NCBI GenBank assembly: GCA_966186435.1
Contig: CBIFWW010000021.1
Location: 1 to 30,496, forward strand
Length of the DNA: 30,496 nt
Direction: 5' to 3'
DNA from: CBIFWW01 sp966186435
GTDB taxonomy: Bacteria; Pseudomonadota; Gammaproteobacteria; Enterobacterales; Enterobacteriaceae
Shown: in pieces, positions 1 to 8,149 of the stretch
How positions within the stretch are numbered: the stretch's first letter is position 1
How the letters are laid out: every line of letters begins with the position of its first letter
Notes under the pieces: model-generated
The model's database searches: none
Seen by the model: only the letters and a program-made list of their open reading frames with translations
Told to the model about the DNA's origin: nothing
Position numbers and translations under genes: made by a program

Positions 1-133
1 ATTCTCTTGCTCAATATGTACACGGCAACATCGGTTCGTGATCTGTCGCGCAAATAGTAAACAAACATTACACCAAAGCTTTAATTAACTTTTACGTGAC
101 ATATTATTAACAATCCAAAAGGAGAATAAAAGC
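1..133 (+). promoter_or_regulatory. acs upstream region
   Basis: AT-rich leader ahead of acs. A good ribosome binding site (GGAG at 121-124) lies nine bases before the ATG. In E. coli this region carries CRP, FIS and IHF sites that switch acs on as glucose runs out. I see only a weak CRP-like half site (CGTGA near 38) and an AT-rich stretch with TATTAT at 102-107 that could be a -10 element. I cannot place the promoter with confidence. The gene further upstream lies outside the window. Confidence 0.35.
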
Positions 134-2092
134 ATGAGCCAAATACATAAGCATCCTATTCCTGCAAACATTGCAGAACACTGCCTGATCACACCGGAAC
201 AATATCAGACCCAATACACCCTTTCAGTGACTGACCCTAATGCCTTCTGGGGCCAGCAGGGTAAAATTATTGATTGGATCAAACCTTACACCAAGGTGAA
301 GAACACCTCCTTCGCCCCTGGCAATATTTCCATTAAATGGTATGAGGATGGCACCCTGAACCTGGCTGCCAACTGCCTGGACCGCCATCTGGCGGAGCGC
401 AGCGATCACACCGCGATTATTTGGGAAGGCGACGACGCCAGCCAGAGCGCCAAAATCAGCTATCGTGAACTGCATGCCGACGTCTGCCGTTTTGCTAATG
501 TCCTGACTGGCCTGGGTATTAACAAAGGCGACGTGGTGGCAATCTATATGCCGATGGTCCCGGAAGCAGCAGTGGCCATGCTTGCCTGCGCCCGTATCGG
601 TGCTATCCACTCGGTTATCTTCGGCGGCTTCTCGCCGGAAGCCGTAGCAGGCCGGGTGATCGATTCCAACTCACGCCTAATTATCACCGCTGACGAAGGT
701 CTGCGCGCTGGCCGTGTGATCCCGTTAAAGAAAAACGTCGATGACGCGTTGAAAAACCCGAACGTAACCAGTGTGGAAAACGTTATCGTCCTGAAGCGTA
801 CCGGTGGGGATGTCTACTGGGAAGAAGGCCGTGATGTGTGGTGGCATGAGCAGATCCAGGAGGCCAGCCCACAACATCAGCCGGTAGAGATGAATGCTGA
901 AGACCCGCTATTCATCCTGTATACCTCCGGTTCAACGGGCAAACCTAAAGGGGTGCTGCACACCACCGGGGGTTACCTGGTGTATGCCGCCAGCACCTTT
1001 AAATATGTGTTCGACTACCAGCCAGGCGAAGTGTACTGGTGCACCGCTGATGTGGGTTGGGTAACCGGCCACAGCTACCTGCTTTACGGCCCGCTGGCCT
1101 GTGGTGCCACCACGTTGATTTTTGAAGGGGTGCCAAACTGGCCGAAACCCAACCGCATGGCGCAGGTGGTGGACAAGCACCAGGTTAATATCCTGTATAC
1201 CGCTCCAACCGCCATCCGCGCGCTGATGGCGGAAGGTGACAAAGCTATTGAAGAGACTGACCGTAGCTCCCTGCGCATTCTTGGCTCCGTAGGCGAGCCA
1301 ATCAACCCAGAAGCCTGGGAGTGGTTCTGGAAGAAAATCGGTAACGAGAAGTGCCCAGTGATGGACACCTGGTGGCAGACCGAAACCGGTGGCTTTATGA
1401 TCACCCCCATGCCCGGTGCCACTGAACTGAAAGCCGGTTCCGCCACCCGCCCGTTCTTTGGCGTCCAGCCAGCCCTGGTGGATAACGAAGGCAACCCATT
1501 AGAAGGGGCCACCGAAGGCAGCCTGGTGATCAAAGACTCCTGGCCGGGCCAGGCTCGCACCCTGTTTGGCGACCACGAGCGCTTCGAGCAAACCTACTTC
1601 TCTACCTTCAAAAACTTCTATTTCAGTGGTGATGGCGCCCGCCGTGACGAAGACGGCTATTACTGGATTACCGGGCGTGTGGATGACGTGTTGAACGTCT
1701 CCGGGCACCGTCTGGGCACCGCCGAAATCGAGTCAGCGCTGGTGTCGCACCCGAAAGTCGCCGAAGCCGCAGTCGTGGGCTTCCCGCATAACATCAAGGG
1801 TCAGGCCATCTATGCCTATGTGACCCTGAATCACGGTGAAGAGCCATCGCCGGAGCTGTATACCGAAGTTCGCAACTGGGTACGTAAAGAGATTGGCCCG
1901 CTTGCCACCCCGGATGTACTGCACTGGACGGACTCCTTGCCTAAAACCCGTTCTGGCAAAATCATGCGCCGTATTCTGCGCAAGATTGCCGCTGGCGACA
2001 CCAGTAACTTTGGCGATACCTCTACCCTGGCCGATCCGGGCGTAGTGGACAAATTACTGGAAGAAAAACAAACCATCTCGATGCCTTCTTAA
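134..2092 (+). CDS. acs: Acetyl-CoA synthetase
   Basis: AMP-forming acetate:CoA ligase. It activates acetate with ATP to acetyl-AMP and then acetyl-CoA, the high-affinity route for scavenging acetate from the medium. The 652 residues match the E. coli length. The adenylate-forming signature TSGSTGKPKG lies near residues 263-272. The C-terminal motif PKTRSGKIMRR places the catalytic lysine, which is reversibly acetylated in this family, at residue 609. The ATG at 134 is preceded by GGAG and gives the family N-terminus MSQIHKH. It is the first gene of an operon with yjcH and actP, so uptake and activation of acetate are encoded together. Confidence 0.98.
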   Translation: MSQIHKHPIPANIAEHCLITPEQYQTQYTLSVTDPNAFWGQQGKIIDWIKPYTKVKNTSFAPGNISIKWYEDGTLNLAANCLDRHLAERSDHTAIIWEGDDASQSAKISYRELHADVCRFANVLTGLGINKGDVVAIYMPMVPEAAVAMLACARIGAIHSVIFGGFSPEAVAGRVIDSNSRLIITADEGLRAGRVIPLKKNVDDALKNPNVTSVENVIVLKRTGGDVYWEEGRDVWWHEQIQEASPQHQPVEMNAEDPLFILYTSGSTGKPKGVLHTTGGYLVYAASTFKYVFDYQPGEVYWCTADVGWVTGHSYLLYGPLACGATTLIFEGVPNWPKPNRMAQVVDKHQVNILYTAPTAIRALMAEGDKAIEETDRSSLRILGSVGEPINPEAWEWFWKKIGNEKCPVMDTWWQTETGGFMITPMPGATELKAGSATRPFFGVQPALVDNEGNPLEGATEGSLVIKDSWPGQARTLFGDHERFEQTYFSTFKNFYFSGDGARRDEDGYYWITGRVDDVLNVSGHRLGTAEIESALVSHPKVAEAAVVGFPHNIKGQAIYAYVTLNHGEEPSPELYTEVRNWVRKEIGPLATPDVLHWTDSLPKTRSGKIMRRILRKIAAGDTSNFGDTSTLADPGVVDKLLEEKQTISMPS

Positions 2093-2093
2093 T

Positions 2094-2136
2094 TTCCACT
2101 TCCGGTGTGGAAGCCGCCCGCAGCCATTGCGGGCGG
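2094..2136 (+). other. Tandem hairpins between acs and yjcH
   Basis: Two inverted repeats follow the acs stop codon: a 6-bp stem (TTCCAC at 2094-2099 with GTGGAA at 2107-2112) and a perfect 9-bp GC stem (CCGCCCGCA at 2114-2122 with TGCGGGCGG at 2128-2136). There is no T run after either, so they are unlikely to terminate strongly. They may protect or separate the acs message from the downstream yjcH-actP message. Confidence 0.55.
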
Positions 2137-2209
2137 TGGATTAAGCCGTTACTCACCGTGAGATTTAGCACTTAAAACAACCTGTACCTTTACCTCTGGA
2201 GACTCTGTG

Positions 2210-2524
2210 ATGAATGACAACATTTATCAACGGATAGAAGACAGTGCGCATTTCAGGGAGTTAGTTGAAAAACGGCAACGGTTTGCCACCATTTTGTCTC
2301 TTGTCATGTTGGTGATTTATGTCGGCTTTATTTTACTGATTGCGTTCGCACCTGGCTGGCTGGGAACCCCTTTGGGGCCAGACACCAGCGTTACCCGTGG
2401 CATCCCCATCGGTATTGGGGTCATTGTTATCTCCTTCGTGCTGACTGGCGTTTACGTCTGGCGCGCCAATGGGGAGTTTGATCGTTTAACCAAAGCCGTT
2501 CTGCACGAGGTAAAAGCGTCATGA
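2210..2524 (+). CDS. yjcH: DUF485 inner-membrane protein YjcH
   Basis: Small membrane protein of the DUF485 family, 104 residues, found next to actP in many proteobacteria. Two hydrophobic segments are visible: one around residues 27-48, ending before PGWLGTPL, and one around residues 65-86. The role is not firmly known; its constant pairing with actP suggests an accessory part in acetate transport. The ATG at 2210 gives the E. coli-like start MNDNIYQRIED. A GTG three bases earlier is the alternative. A GGAGA sequence lies about ten bases upstream. The stop codon overlaps the actP start by four bases (ATGA), so translation is probably coupled. Confidence 0.93.
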   Translation: MNDNIYQRIEDSAHFRELVEKRQRFATILSLVMLVIYVGFILLIAFAPGWLGTPLGPDTSVTRGIPIGIGVIVISFVLTGVYVWRANGEFDRLTKAVLHEVKAS

Positions 2525-4179
2525 AGCTCCGCCATGCGGCACTTGCCGCTTCTCTTTTCGGCCTGCCTCTGGCAGCCAACGCCGCCGATGCCATTACCGG
2601 TGAAGTGGCGCGCCAGCCCACCAACTGGCAGGCCATCATTATGTTTATCATCTTTGTGGCCCTGACCTTAGCTATCACCTGGTGGGCTTCAAAACGTACC
2701 CGTTCCCGAAATGATTACTACACCGCCGGGGGCAATATCACCGGTTTCCAGAACGGGCTGGCGATCTCCGGGGACTTTATGTCTGCGGCCTCTTTCCTTG
2801 GGATATCGGCCCTGGTCTATACCTCCGGTTACGATGGCTTGATTTACTCCCTGGGGTTCCTGGTGGGCTGGCCAATCATTCTGTTCCTGATTGCCGAGCG
2901 CCTGCGTAACCTGGGCCGCTACACCTTTGCCGACGTGGCGTCCTATCGTCTGAAGCAAGGCCCGATCCGTGTGCTCTCCGCCTGTGGTTCTCTGGTGGTG
3001 GTCGCGCTGTATCTAATCGCTCAAATGGTGGGTGCCGGTAAGCTGATCCAGCTGCTGTTCGGCCTGAACTACCATGTGGCGGTAGTGTTGGTTGGCGTGC
3101 TGATGGTGATGTACGTGTTGTTCGGCGGTATGCTTGCCACCACCTGGGTGCAGATTATCAAAGCCGTGCTGCTGTTATTCGGCGCCAGCTTTATGGCCTT
3201 TATGGTCATGAAACACGTGGGCTTCAACTTTAGCCGCCTGTTTAGCGAAGCCATGGCAGTACACCCGAAAGGCGCGGCTATTATGAGTCCTGGTGGCCTG
3301 GTTAAGGACCCAATATCGGCCCTGTCACTTGGCTTAGGCTTGATGTTTGGTACTGCCGGTCTGCCCCATATTCTGATGCGTTTCTTCACCGTGAGCGATG
3401 CCCGCGAAGCCCGTAAAAGCGTGTTCTACGCCACTGGTTTTATGGGTTACTTTTATATCCTGACCTTTATCATCGGTTTTGGCGCCATTATGCTGGTGGG
3501 GGCAAATCCGGTGTTTAAAGATGCCAGCGGTGCGCTGATCGGCGGCAATAATATGGCGGCGGTACACCTGGCTGATGCAGTAGGCGGGAACCTGTTCTTA
3601 GGCTTTATCTCTGCCGTTGCCTTTGCCACTATTCTGGCGGTGGTGGCTGGTCTGACGCTGGCGGGGGCTTCAGCGGTATCTCACGATCTGTATGCCAACG
3701 TGTTCCGTAAAGGCGCTTCGGAGAAAGACGAGCTGAAGGTATCGAAGATCACCGTTCTGGCACTGGGCGTGGTCGCTATACTGCTAGGCATTCTGTTTGA
3801 AAACCAGAACATCGCCTTTATGGTGGGCCTGGCGTTCTCCATCGCCGCCAGCTGTAACTTCCCTATCATCCTGCTTTCCATGTATTGGTCTAAATTGACC
3901 ACCCGTGGTGCCATGATTGGTGGCTGGCTGGGTCTGTTAACCGCCGTGGTACTGATGGTACTTGGCCCGACGATTTGGGTGACTGTACTCGGTCATGCTG
4001 AGGCCGTGTTCCCTTATGAATACCCGGCGCTGTTCTCCATCGCCGTGGCCTTCATCGGGATCTGGCTGTTCTCTATTACCGATAACAGCGAGCAGGGCCA
4101 GCTGGAACGTAATCAGTTCCGCGCCCAGTTTATCCGTTCGCAAACCGGCCTGGGTATTGAGACAGGCAAGGCGCACTAA
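2521..4179 (+). CDS. actP: Acetate permease ActP
   Basis: Sodium:solute symporter (SSS family) that takes up acetate, and in E. coli glycolate, across the inner membrane. The 552 residues compare with 549 in E. coli. The N-terminus (about residues 1-21, ending LAANAAD) looks like a cleavable or signal-like segment, and about 13 hydrophobic helices follow. The conserved run YYTAGGNITGFQNGLAISGD lies near residues 62-81. The start overlaps the yjcH stop by four bases. Last gene of the acs operon, closed by the terminator at 4187-4213. Confidence 0.97.
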   Translation: MKLRHAALAASLFGLPLAANAADAITGEVARQPTNWQAIIMFIIFVALTLAITWWASKRTRSRNDYYTAGGNITGFQNGLAISGDFMSAASFLGISALVYTSGYDGLIYSLGFLVGWPIILFLIAERLRNLGRYTFADVASYRLKQGPIRVLSACGSLVVVALYLIAQMVGAGKLIQLLFGLNYHVAVVLVGVLMVMYVLFGGMLATTWVQIIKAVLLLFGASFMAFMVMKHVGFNFSRLFSEAMAVHPKGAAIMSPGGLVKDPISALSLGLGLMFGTAGLPHILMRFFTVSDAREARKSVFYATGFMGYFYILTFIIGFGAIMLVGANPVFKDASGALIGGNNMAAVHLADAVGGNLFLGFISAVAFATILAVVAGLTLAGASAVSHDLYANVFRKGASEKDELKVSKITVLALGVVAILLGILFENQNIAFMVGLAFSIAASCNFPIILLSMYWSKLTTRGAMIGGWLGLLTAVVLMVLGPTIWVTVLGHAEAVFPYEYPALFSIAVAFIGIWLFSITDNSEQGQLERNQFRAQFIRSQTGLGIETGKAH

Positions 4180-4186
4180 GCCATTA

Positions 4187-4213
4187 AAAACCCGGCAAAA
4201 TTTGCCGGGTTTT
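4187..4213. terminator. Bidirectional terminator of actP and the cidB-like gene
   Basis: Inverted repeat AAAACCCGGCAAA (4187-4199) with TTTGCCGGGTTTT (4201-4213); the innermost A/T pairs must open to form a loop. A T run follows on the plus strand (to 4216), and A residues precede it, which gives a T run for the minus strand. It sits between two convergent genes and can stop both transcripts. Confidence 0.9.
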
Positions 4214-4228
4214 TTTAGATCCTGGCTC

Positions 4229-4918
4229 TCAAAACATAATCCAGGCAATTAACGGGGAAATCACCACCATCAAGGCACCGGAAAGCATCATTACCAAGCT
4301 GGCCACTACCCCTTCCTGCTGGCCAATCTCATAGGAGCGCGCCGTCCCGGCACCGTGTGAGGCAGCCCCAAAACCCGCCCCCTTCGCTACCCCGGCATTA
4401 ATCGAGATCCGTAAGAACAGCGCATCACCAATCGCCATCCCGAACACCCCGGTCACCACCACAAACAGCGCCACCAAATCAGGCTGGCCGCCGACTTTTT
4501 TCGCCGCTTCGAGGGCAAAAGGCGTGGTAATCGAACGTACTGCCAGGCTGCGCTGGATCTGGTCAGATAAATCAAACAACCGCGCCAGCCAGACGGAACT
4601 GGTCACTGCCACCACGCAGGCGATGATCACCCCAGCAGACAGGGAGAGATAGTGGCGGCGAATTACCGCCAGGTTGTCATACACCGGCACCGCGAATGCC
4701 AGGGTTGCCGGGCCTAACAGCCACATCAGCCAGTGGGATTCACCGATGTAATTCTTCCAGCTGATGTGGGCCACCACCAGCATCACGATCAGCAGGATCG
4801 GGGTTAACACCAACGGCATCAGTGGCAGCAGGCGGAACCGGCGATAAAGCTTTTTATTGGCGTAATACAGAGCGAGGGTGATAACCAGGCACAGCAAACT
4901 TATTGCTAAATTATTCAC
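4229..4918 (-). CDS. CidB/LrgB family membrane protein
   Basis: Polytopic protein of the CidB/LrgB family, the larger partner of a CidA/LrgA holin-like protein. In Gram-positives such pairs have been linked to murein hydrolase control, programmed lysis and pyruvate or acetate handling; in enterobacteria the role is unsettled. Seven or so hydrophobic segments are visible. Conserved family stretches include VRSITTPFALEAAKKVGG and GAASHGAGTARSYE near the C-terminal third. I chose the GTG at 4918, which gives 229 residues starting MNNLAISLLCLV and overlaps the cidA-like stop by eight bases, because this fits translational coupling. An ATG at 4942 would add eight polar residues (MKPVGRCK). Confidence 0.88.
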   Translation of the reverse strand: MNNLAISLLCLVITLALYYANKKLYRRFRLLPLMPLVLTPILLIVMLVVAHISWKNYIGESHWLMWLLGPATLAFAVPVYDNLAVIRRHYLSLSAGVIIACVVAVTSSVWLARLFDLSDQIQRSLAVRSITTPFALEAAKKVGGQPDLVALFVVVTGVFGMAIGDALFLRISINAGVAKGAGFGAASHGAGTARSYEIGQQEGVVASLVMMLSGALMVVISPLIAWIMF

Positions 4919-5339
4919 CTTGCACCTGCCGACGGGCTTCACGGGCCATTTCGAAACGATACACTTTATCCACTACCCAGGCGGTGGCACCCAGCACCAT
5001 CACGGTACTCAGGGCAATCACCAGGAAGATACGCCAGCCGTCATGCAGCATCAGTTGGGCATAATTGACCACCGCCACCACCGCCGGGACGAAGAACAGC
5101 AGCATCTCTGCCAGCAACCAGCGGGAGCCAGCCCGCAGCCAGGCCAGAGGGATAACCCGGCAGATGATCAATGCCAGCAGCACCAGCATCCCTACCAAGT
5201 TGGCAGGCAGCGGGATATGCAGCCAGGCCACTAACTGTTGGGCCAATATAAATAGTGCCGAATAGAACACTACCTGGAGCGGTGTCTGGAAATGATGGAA
5301 CAATGAAGAAGGGGTAAAACGACGCAAGGCGACGTTCAT
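4911..5339 (-). CDS. CidA/LrgA family holin-like protein
   Basis: Small membrane protein of 142 residues in the CidA/LrgA family. Four hydrophobic segments are visible between residues 20 and 128, with the family pattern IPLPANLVGMLVLLAL near residues 47-62 and a charged C-terminal tail (EMAREARRQVQGE). Holin-like activity is attributed to the family, but direct evidence in enterobacteria is thin. The ATG at 5339 has AGGAA about seven bases upstream. It is the first gene of a two-gene operon with the CidB-like protein and is divergent from a LysR regulator, the usual arrangement of cid loci with CidR. Confidence 0.88.
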   Translation of the reverse strand: MNVALRRFTPSSLFHHFQTPLQVVFYSALFILAQQLVAWLHIPLPANLVGMLVLLALIICRVIPLAWLRAGSRWLLAEMLLFFVPAVVAVVNYAQLMLHDGWRIFLVIALSTVMVLGATAWVVDKVYRFEMAREARRQVQGE

Positions 5340-5399
5340 GGTGGCATTCCTGATAAATATTGAAGGAAGAATTATAGAGAGGCGTTCGGTGTTCCAGAA

Positions 5400-5414
5400 A
5401 TGAATTAAAATCAT
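5400..5414. promoter_or_regulatory. Possible LysR-type binding site
   Basis: Imperfect palindrome ATGAATTAAAATCAT in the 101-bp gap between the divergent cidA-like and LysR genes. It contains TGA-N7-TCA, that is the T-N11-A pattern typical of LysR-family operators, and lies about 27 bases before the LysR start. It is short and AT-rich, so chance is possible. Confidence 0.35.
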
Positions 5415-5440
5415 TGCAGGTATAGTTAACAGGCATAGTT

Positions 5441-6355
5441 ATGGATATCAGAGCGCTTCGCTATTTTGTTGAAGTTGTGCGCCAGCAAAGTTTCACCCGG
5501 GCCGCAGAAAAGCTGTTTGTCACCCAGCCCACCATCAGCAAAATGCTGCGTAATCTGGAAGGCGAACTTAATTGCACCCTACTTATCCGCGACGGGCGCA
5601 AACTCCAACTCACCGATACTGGCCGGGTGGTGTTTGAACGCGGTCTGTCTATCCTGGCGGAGTTCAACCAGCTGGAAGCCGAGCTGGGGGATATCAACCA
5701 CCTCAACAAAGGCATCTTGCGCCTAGGCATTCCGCCGATGGTGGGGATGTTGATGGCCGCCCCTATTGGGCACTTCCGCAAAATGTACCCTGGCGTCGAG
5801 CTGAAAATCGCCGAATTTGGTGGCCTGATGGGCCAACAGGCGGTCATGAATGGTGAGCTGGATCTAGCCCTCACTGCGCTACCGGTGGAGGAAACCGCCC
5901 ATCTGGAAACGCTGCCGATGTTCAGCCACCCCCTGTGTGTTCTGGTGCCACGCAATGCCTACTGGCAAACCCAAACCTTGGTTAATCCGGAAGATTTAGC
6001 CGCCCATCCCTTGCTGATTTATAACGAAGATTTCTCCCTGAGCCGCCAGCTAATGCAACTGTTTGCCGAACACGAAGTGTCGCCAACTATCTCGGTGCGC
6101 AGCGGGCAATGGGACTTTCTGGCGGCCATGGTGCAGGCCGGGGTGGGGATATCCATTCTGCCGGAGCCGATTTGTCAGCGGCTGGATAAGACCCATTTGA
6201 TGTGGCTCCCCCTGAACAGCCCATTACAGTGGCAGTTGGGGATGATTTGGCGGGAGGGGGTGTATATGTCGCGCAGCGCCCAGGCGTGGATCGGCTGCTG
6301 GCAGCAATGCTGGCCGGCGAGTGCCGGCCAGCATCCGGTTAACTTTCCTCAATAA
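5441..6355 (+). CDS. LysR-family regulator (CidR-like)
   Basis: Transcription factor of 304 residues, typical LysR length. The N-terminal winged helix-turn-helix spans residues 1-60 (MDIRALRYFVEVVRQQSFTR, then AAEKLFVTQPTISKMLRNLE). The effector-binding domain runs from about residue 90. Divergent from the cidA/cidB-like operon, so it most likely controls that operon; the effector is unknown, and for S. aureus CidR an acetate-linked signal has been reported. The last 19 codons, including QQCWPASAGQHP, encode a perfect 12-bp inverted repeat, and the stop codon overlaps the convergent yjcE gene by 17 bases. Confidence 0.9.
   Translation: MDIRALRYFVEVVRQQSFTRAAEKLFVTQPTISKMLRNLEGELNCTLLIRDGRKLQLTDTGRVVFERGLSILAEFNQLEAELGDINHLNKGILRLGIPPMVGMLMAAPIGHFRKMYPGVELKIAEFGGLMGQQAVMNGELDLALTALPVEETAHLETLPMFSHPLCVLVPRNAYWQTQTLVNPEDLAAHPLLIYNEDFSLSRQLMQLFAEHEVSPTISVRSGQWDFLAAMVQAGVGISILPEPICQRLDKTHLMWLPLNSPLQWQLGMIWREGVYMSRSAQAWIGCWQQCWPASAGQHPVNFPQ
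6307..6334. repeat. Perfect 12-bp inverted repeat at the lysR/yjcE convergent ends
   Basis: ATGCTGGCCGGC (6307-6318), loop GAGT, GCCGGCCAGCAT (6323-6334). It lies inside the lysR coding end and just past the yjcE stop at 6339, and may stop or protect the yjcE transcript. No T run follows on either strand, so Rho-independent termination is not obvious. Confidence 0.6.
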
Positions 6356-7985
6356 GCAGGGCTTCAAGCAAGTCGAAATCGTGCAGTAGTTTTTGCAGGG
6401 TTTCGTTACTGATTTGCTGGGTAGCGCGCAAATGGTAAAGCTCGCCCCGCTCTGCCCGCAGCGCCACCAGGCGGAAACGCCGCTCCAGGTTTTCTTCCAG
6501 CTCGGTATGTTCTACATCGTTGCGGCCATCGGCCCGGCGGCGCAGGTTACCTATCACCCGCGAACTCACCTCTTTCAGCAACTGGTCGTCAATATTTTCT
6601 TTGGCATCGGCGCTGAGGCGCTCTTCCATCTTCTCAATCGCCACAATCGCCACTTCTGCTGTCACCGAACGGGCCAGCCGCTCTTCTTTGCGAGTCTGGG
6701 ATTTATCGGCCACTTCCACATGTTGCAGCAGGATTGGCAGGATGATCACCCCCACCAGCAGGGACAGCATAATCACCCCGGCAGACAGGAAAACCAGCTC
6801 ATAGCGGGCCGGGAACGGTTCGCCATTGGGTAATAGTAGCGGGATAGACAACACACCGGCCAGGGTAATCGCCCCGCGCACCCCGGCAAAAGAAGCCACC
6901 AATAGCTCCCGGGTGGTATAGCTGCCAAACTCCATCGGTTTCTTTTTCAGGAAGTGAAGACTGAAGTTTTTCATGGCCCACAGCCAGAGGAAGCGCACCA
7001 AGATCAGGGCGAAATAAATCAGCCCCACATCGGCGATCAGCATCCAGGTTTCCACATTCGGATCGGCGTCTGCAGCCTGGAGGGAGGTTTCCAGAATCCC
7101 CGGCAATTGCAGGCCCAGCAACAAGAACACCATGCCGTTAAACACAAACTCCAGCATGGCCCACACGCTGTTCGCACGCAGGCGCATGGCCAGCGGTGCG
7201 GTGCGCATCACGCCGGAACGGGTAATGGTCATCCCGGCGGCCACCGCCGCCAGAATGCCGGATACCCCCATGTGTTCGGCAATCAGGTAGGAGGCAAAAG
7301 GCAGCAGGAACAGCAGCAGGATTTGGGTGGCCGGTTCATCGCCACTCCAACGGCTGAGCAGGCGCAAGGAGCGCCCATATAGCCAGCTCACGGCGATCCC
7401 CGCCAACAGGCCGCCAATCGCCACTTTGGCAAATTCTACGCTGGCGCCGCCCACGGTAAACACCATGGTGCCCATCGCCACGGCCACGGCAAACTTGAGG
7501 GATACCAGGCCGGAAGCATCGTTCATCAATGCCTCACCCTGCAAAATCCCCATGATTTTTTTCGGGATGCGCCCTTCCCCGACGATGCCGGACAATGCCA
7601 CCGCATCGGTGGGCGACAGCACCGCCGCCAGGGCCAACGCCGGGATCAGCGGGATGCCCGGTACCGTCCAATAAATCAGGAAACCAATCCCCACTACGGT
7701 TACCAGCACCAAGGCTAATGCCAGGCCAATAATCTCCCGTCCATGGTTAATAAACTCCCGGGTCGGGGTCTTCCAGCCGTCGGCAAACAGCAGCGGTGGG
7801 ATAAACAGCACCAGGAACAGTTCAGGATTGAAATCCACATGCAGGCCAAAGGTGGGTAAAGCCAGCAGGGCGCCGATGGCAATTTGCATCAGTGGGAGGG
7901 GGATTTGAAACGGTAAGATACGGGTGACAACGCCGGAAAGCGATACCACCAGCGTCATAATGAGAATTGTGAAGAAGATTTCCAT
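6339..7985 (-). CDS. yjcE: CPA1 family cation:proton antiporter YjcE
   Basis: Inner-membrane monovalent cation:proton antiporter of the CPA1 (NhaP/NHE) family, 548 residues against 549 in E. coli. About 12 transmembrane helices cover residues 1-410, followed by a cytoplasmic tail of some 130 charged residues. The transport-site stretch LSPTDAVALSG lies near residues 120-130 and EALMNDASGL near residue 150. The exact ion specificity of YjcE is not settled. ATG at 7985, N-terminus MEIFFTILIMTLVV as in E. coli. It lies downstream of ghxP on the same strand, 164 bp away with a hairpin between, so it probably has its own promoter. Confidence 0.95.
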   Translation of the reverse strand: MEIFFTILIMTLVVSLSGVVTRILPFQIPLPLMQIAIGALLALPTFGLHVDFNPELFLVLFIPPLLFADGWKTPTREFINHGREIIGLALALVLVTVVGIGFLIYWTVPGIPLIPALALAAVLSPTDAVALSGIVGEGRIPKKIMGILQGEALMNDASGLVSLKFAVAVAMGTMVFTVGGASVEFAKVAIGGLLAGIAVSWLYGRSLRLLSRWSGDEPATQILLLFLLPFASYLIAEHMGVSGILAAVAAGMTITRSGVMRTAPLAMRLRANSVWAMLEFVFNGMVFLLLGLQLPGILETSLQAADADPNVETWMLIADVGLIYFALILVRFLWLWAMKNFSLHFLKKKPMEFGSYTTRELLVASFAGVRGAITLAGVLSIPLLLPNGEPFPARYELVFLSAGVIMLSLLVGVIILPILLQHVEVADKSQTRKEERLARSVTAEVAIVAIEKMEERLSADAKENIDDQLLKEVSSRVIGNLRRRADGRNDVEHTELEENLERRFRLVALRAERGELYHLRATQQISNETLQKLLHDFDLLEALLIEES

Positions 7986-8102
7986 GCTTTCCTTAGACGT
8001 CTTTGGTTCTTATCAGCCCATAGTGAACATGCTGCCTTGATAATAGAACAACTTTTTCAACCGGATTGAAACCGTAAATGCACCTAAAAGAGCCAGAAAC
8101 AG

Positions 8103-8126
8103 AACAGGCCGGAAACCCGGCCTGTT
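8103..8126 (-). terminator. Hairpin after ghxP
   Basis: Perfect 10-bp stem AACAGGCCGG / CCGGCCTGTT with an AAAC loop, 24 bases past the ghxP stop. On the minus strand it is followed by a broken T-rich tract (TTCTGTTTC), so it is a plausible but not ideal terminator for ghxP. Confidence 0.65.
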
Positions 8127-8149
8127 TACGTCATTTTTTATCTTAGAAC

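Noticed and set aside
36..58. CRP site before acs
   Set aside because: One half site (CGTGA) is fair but the second half (GCAAA) does not match; left as unsupported.
1084..1560. 158-codon open frame opposite acs
   Set aside because: Antisense shadow of acs; no supporting start signals.
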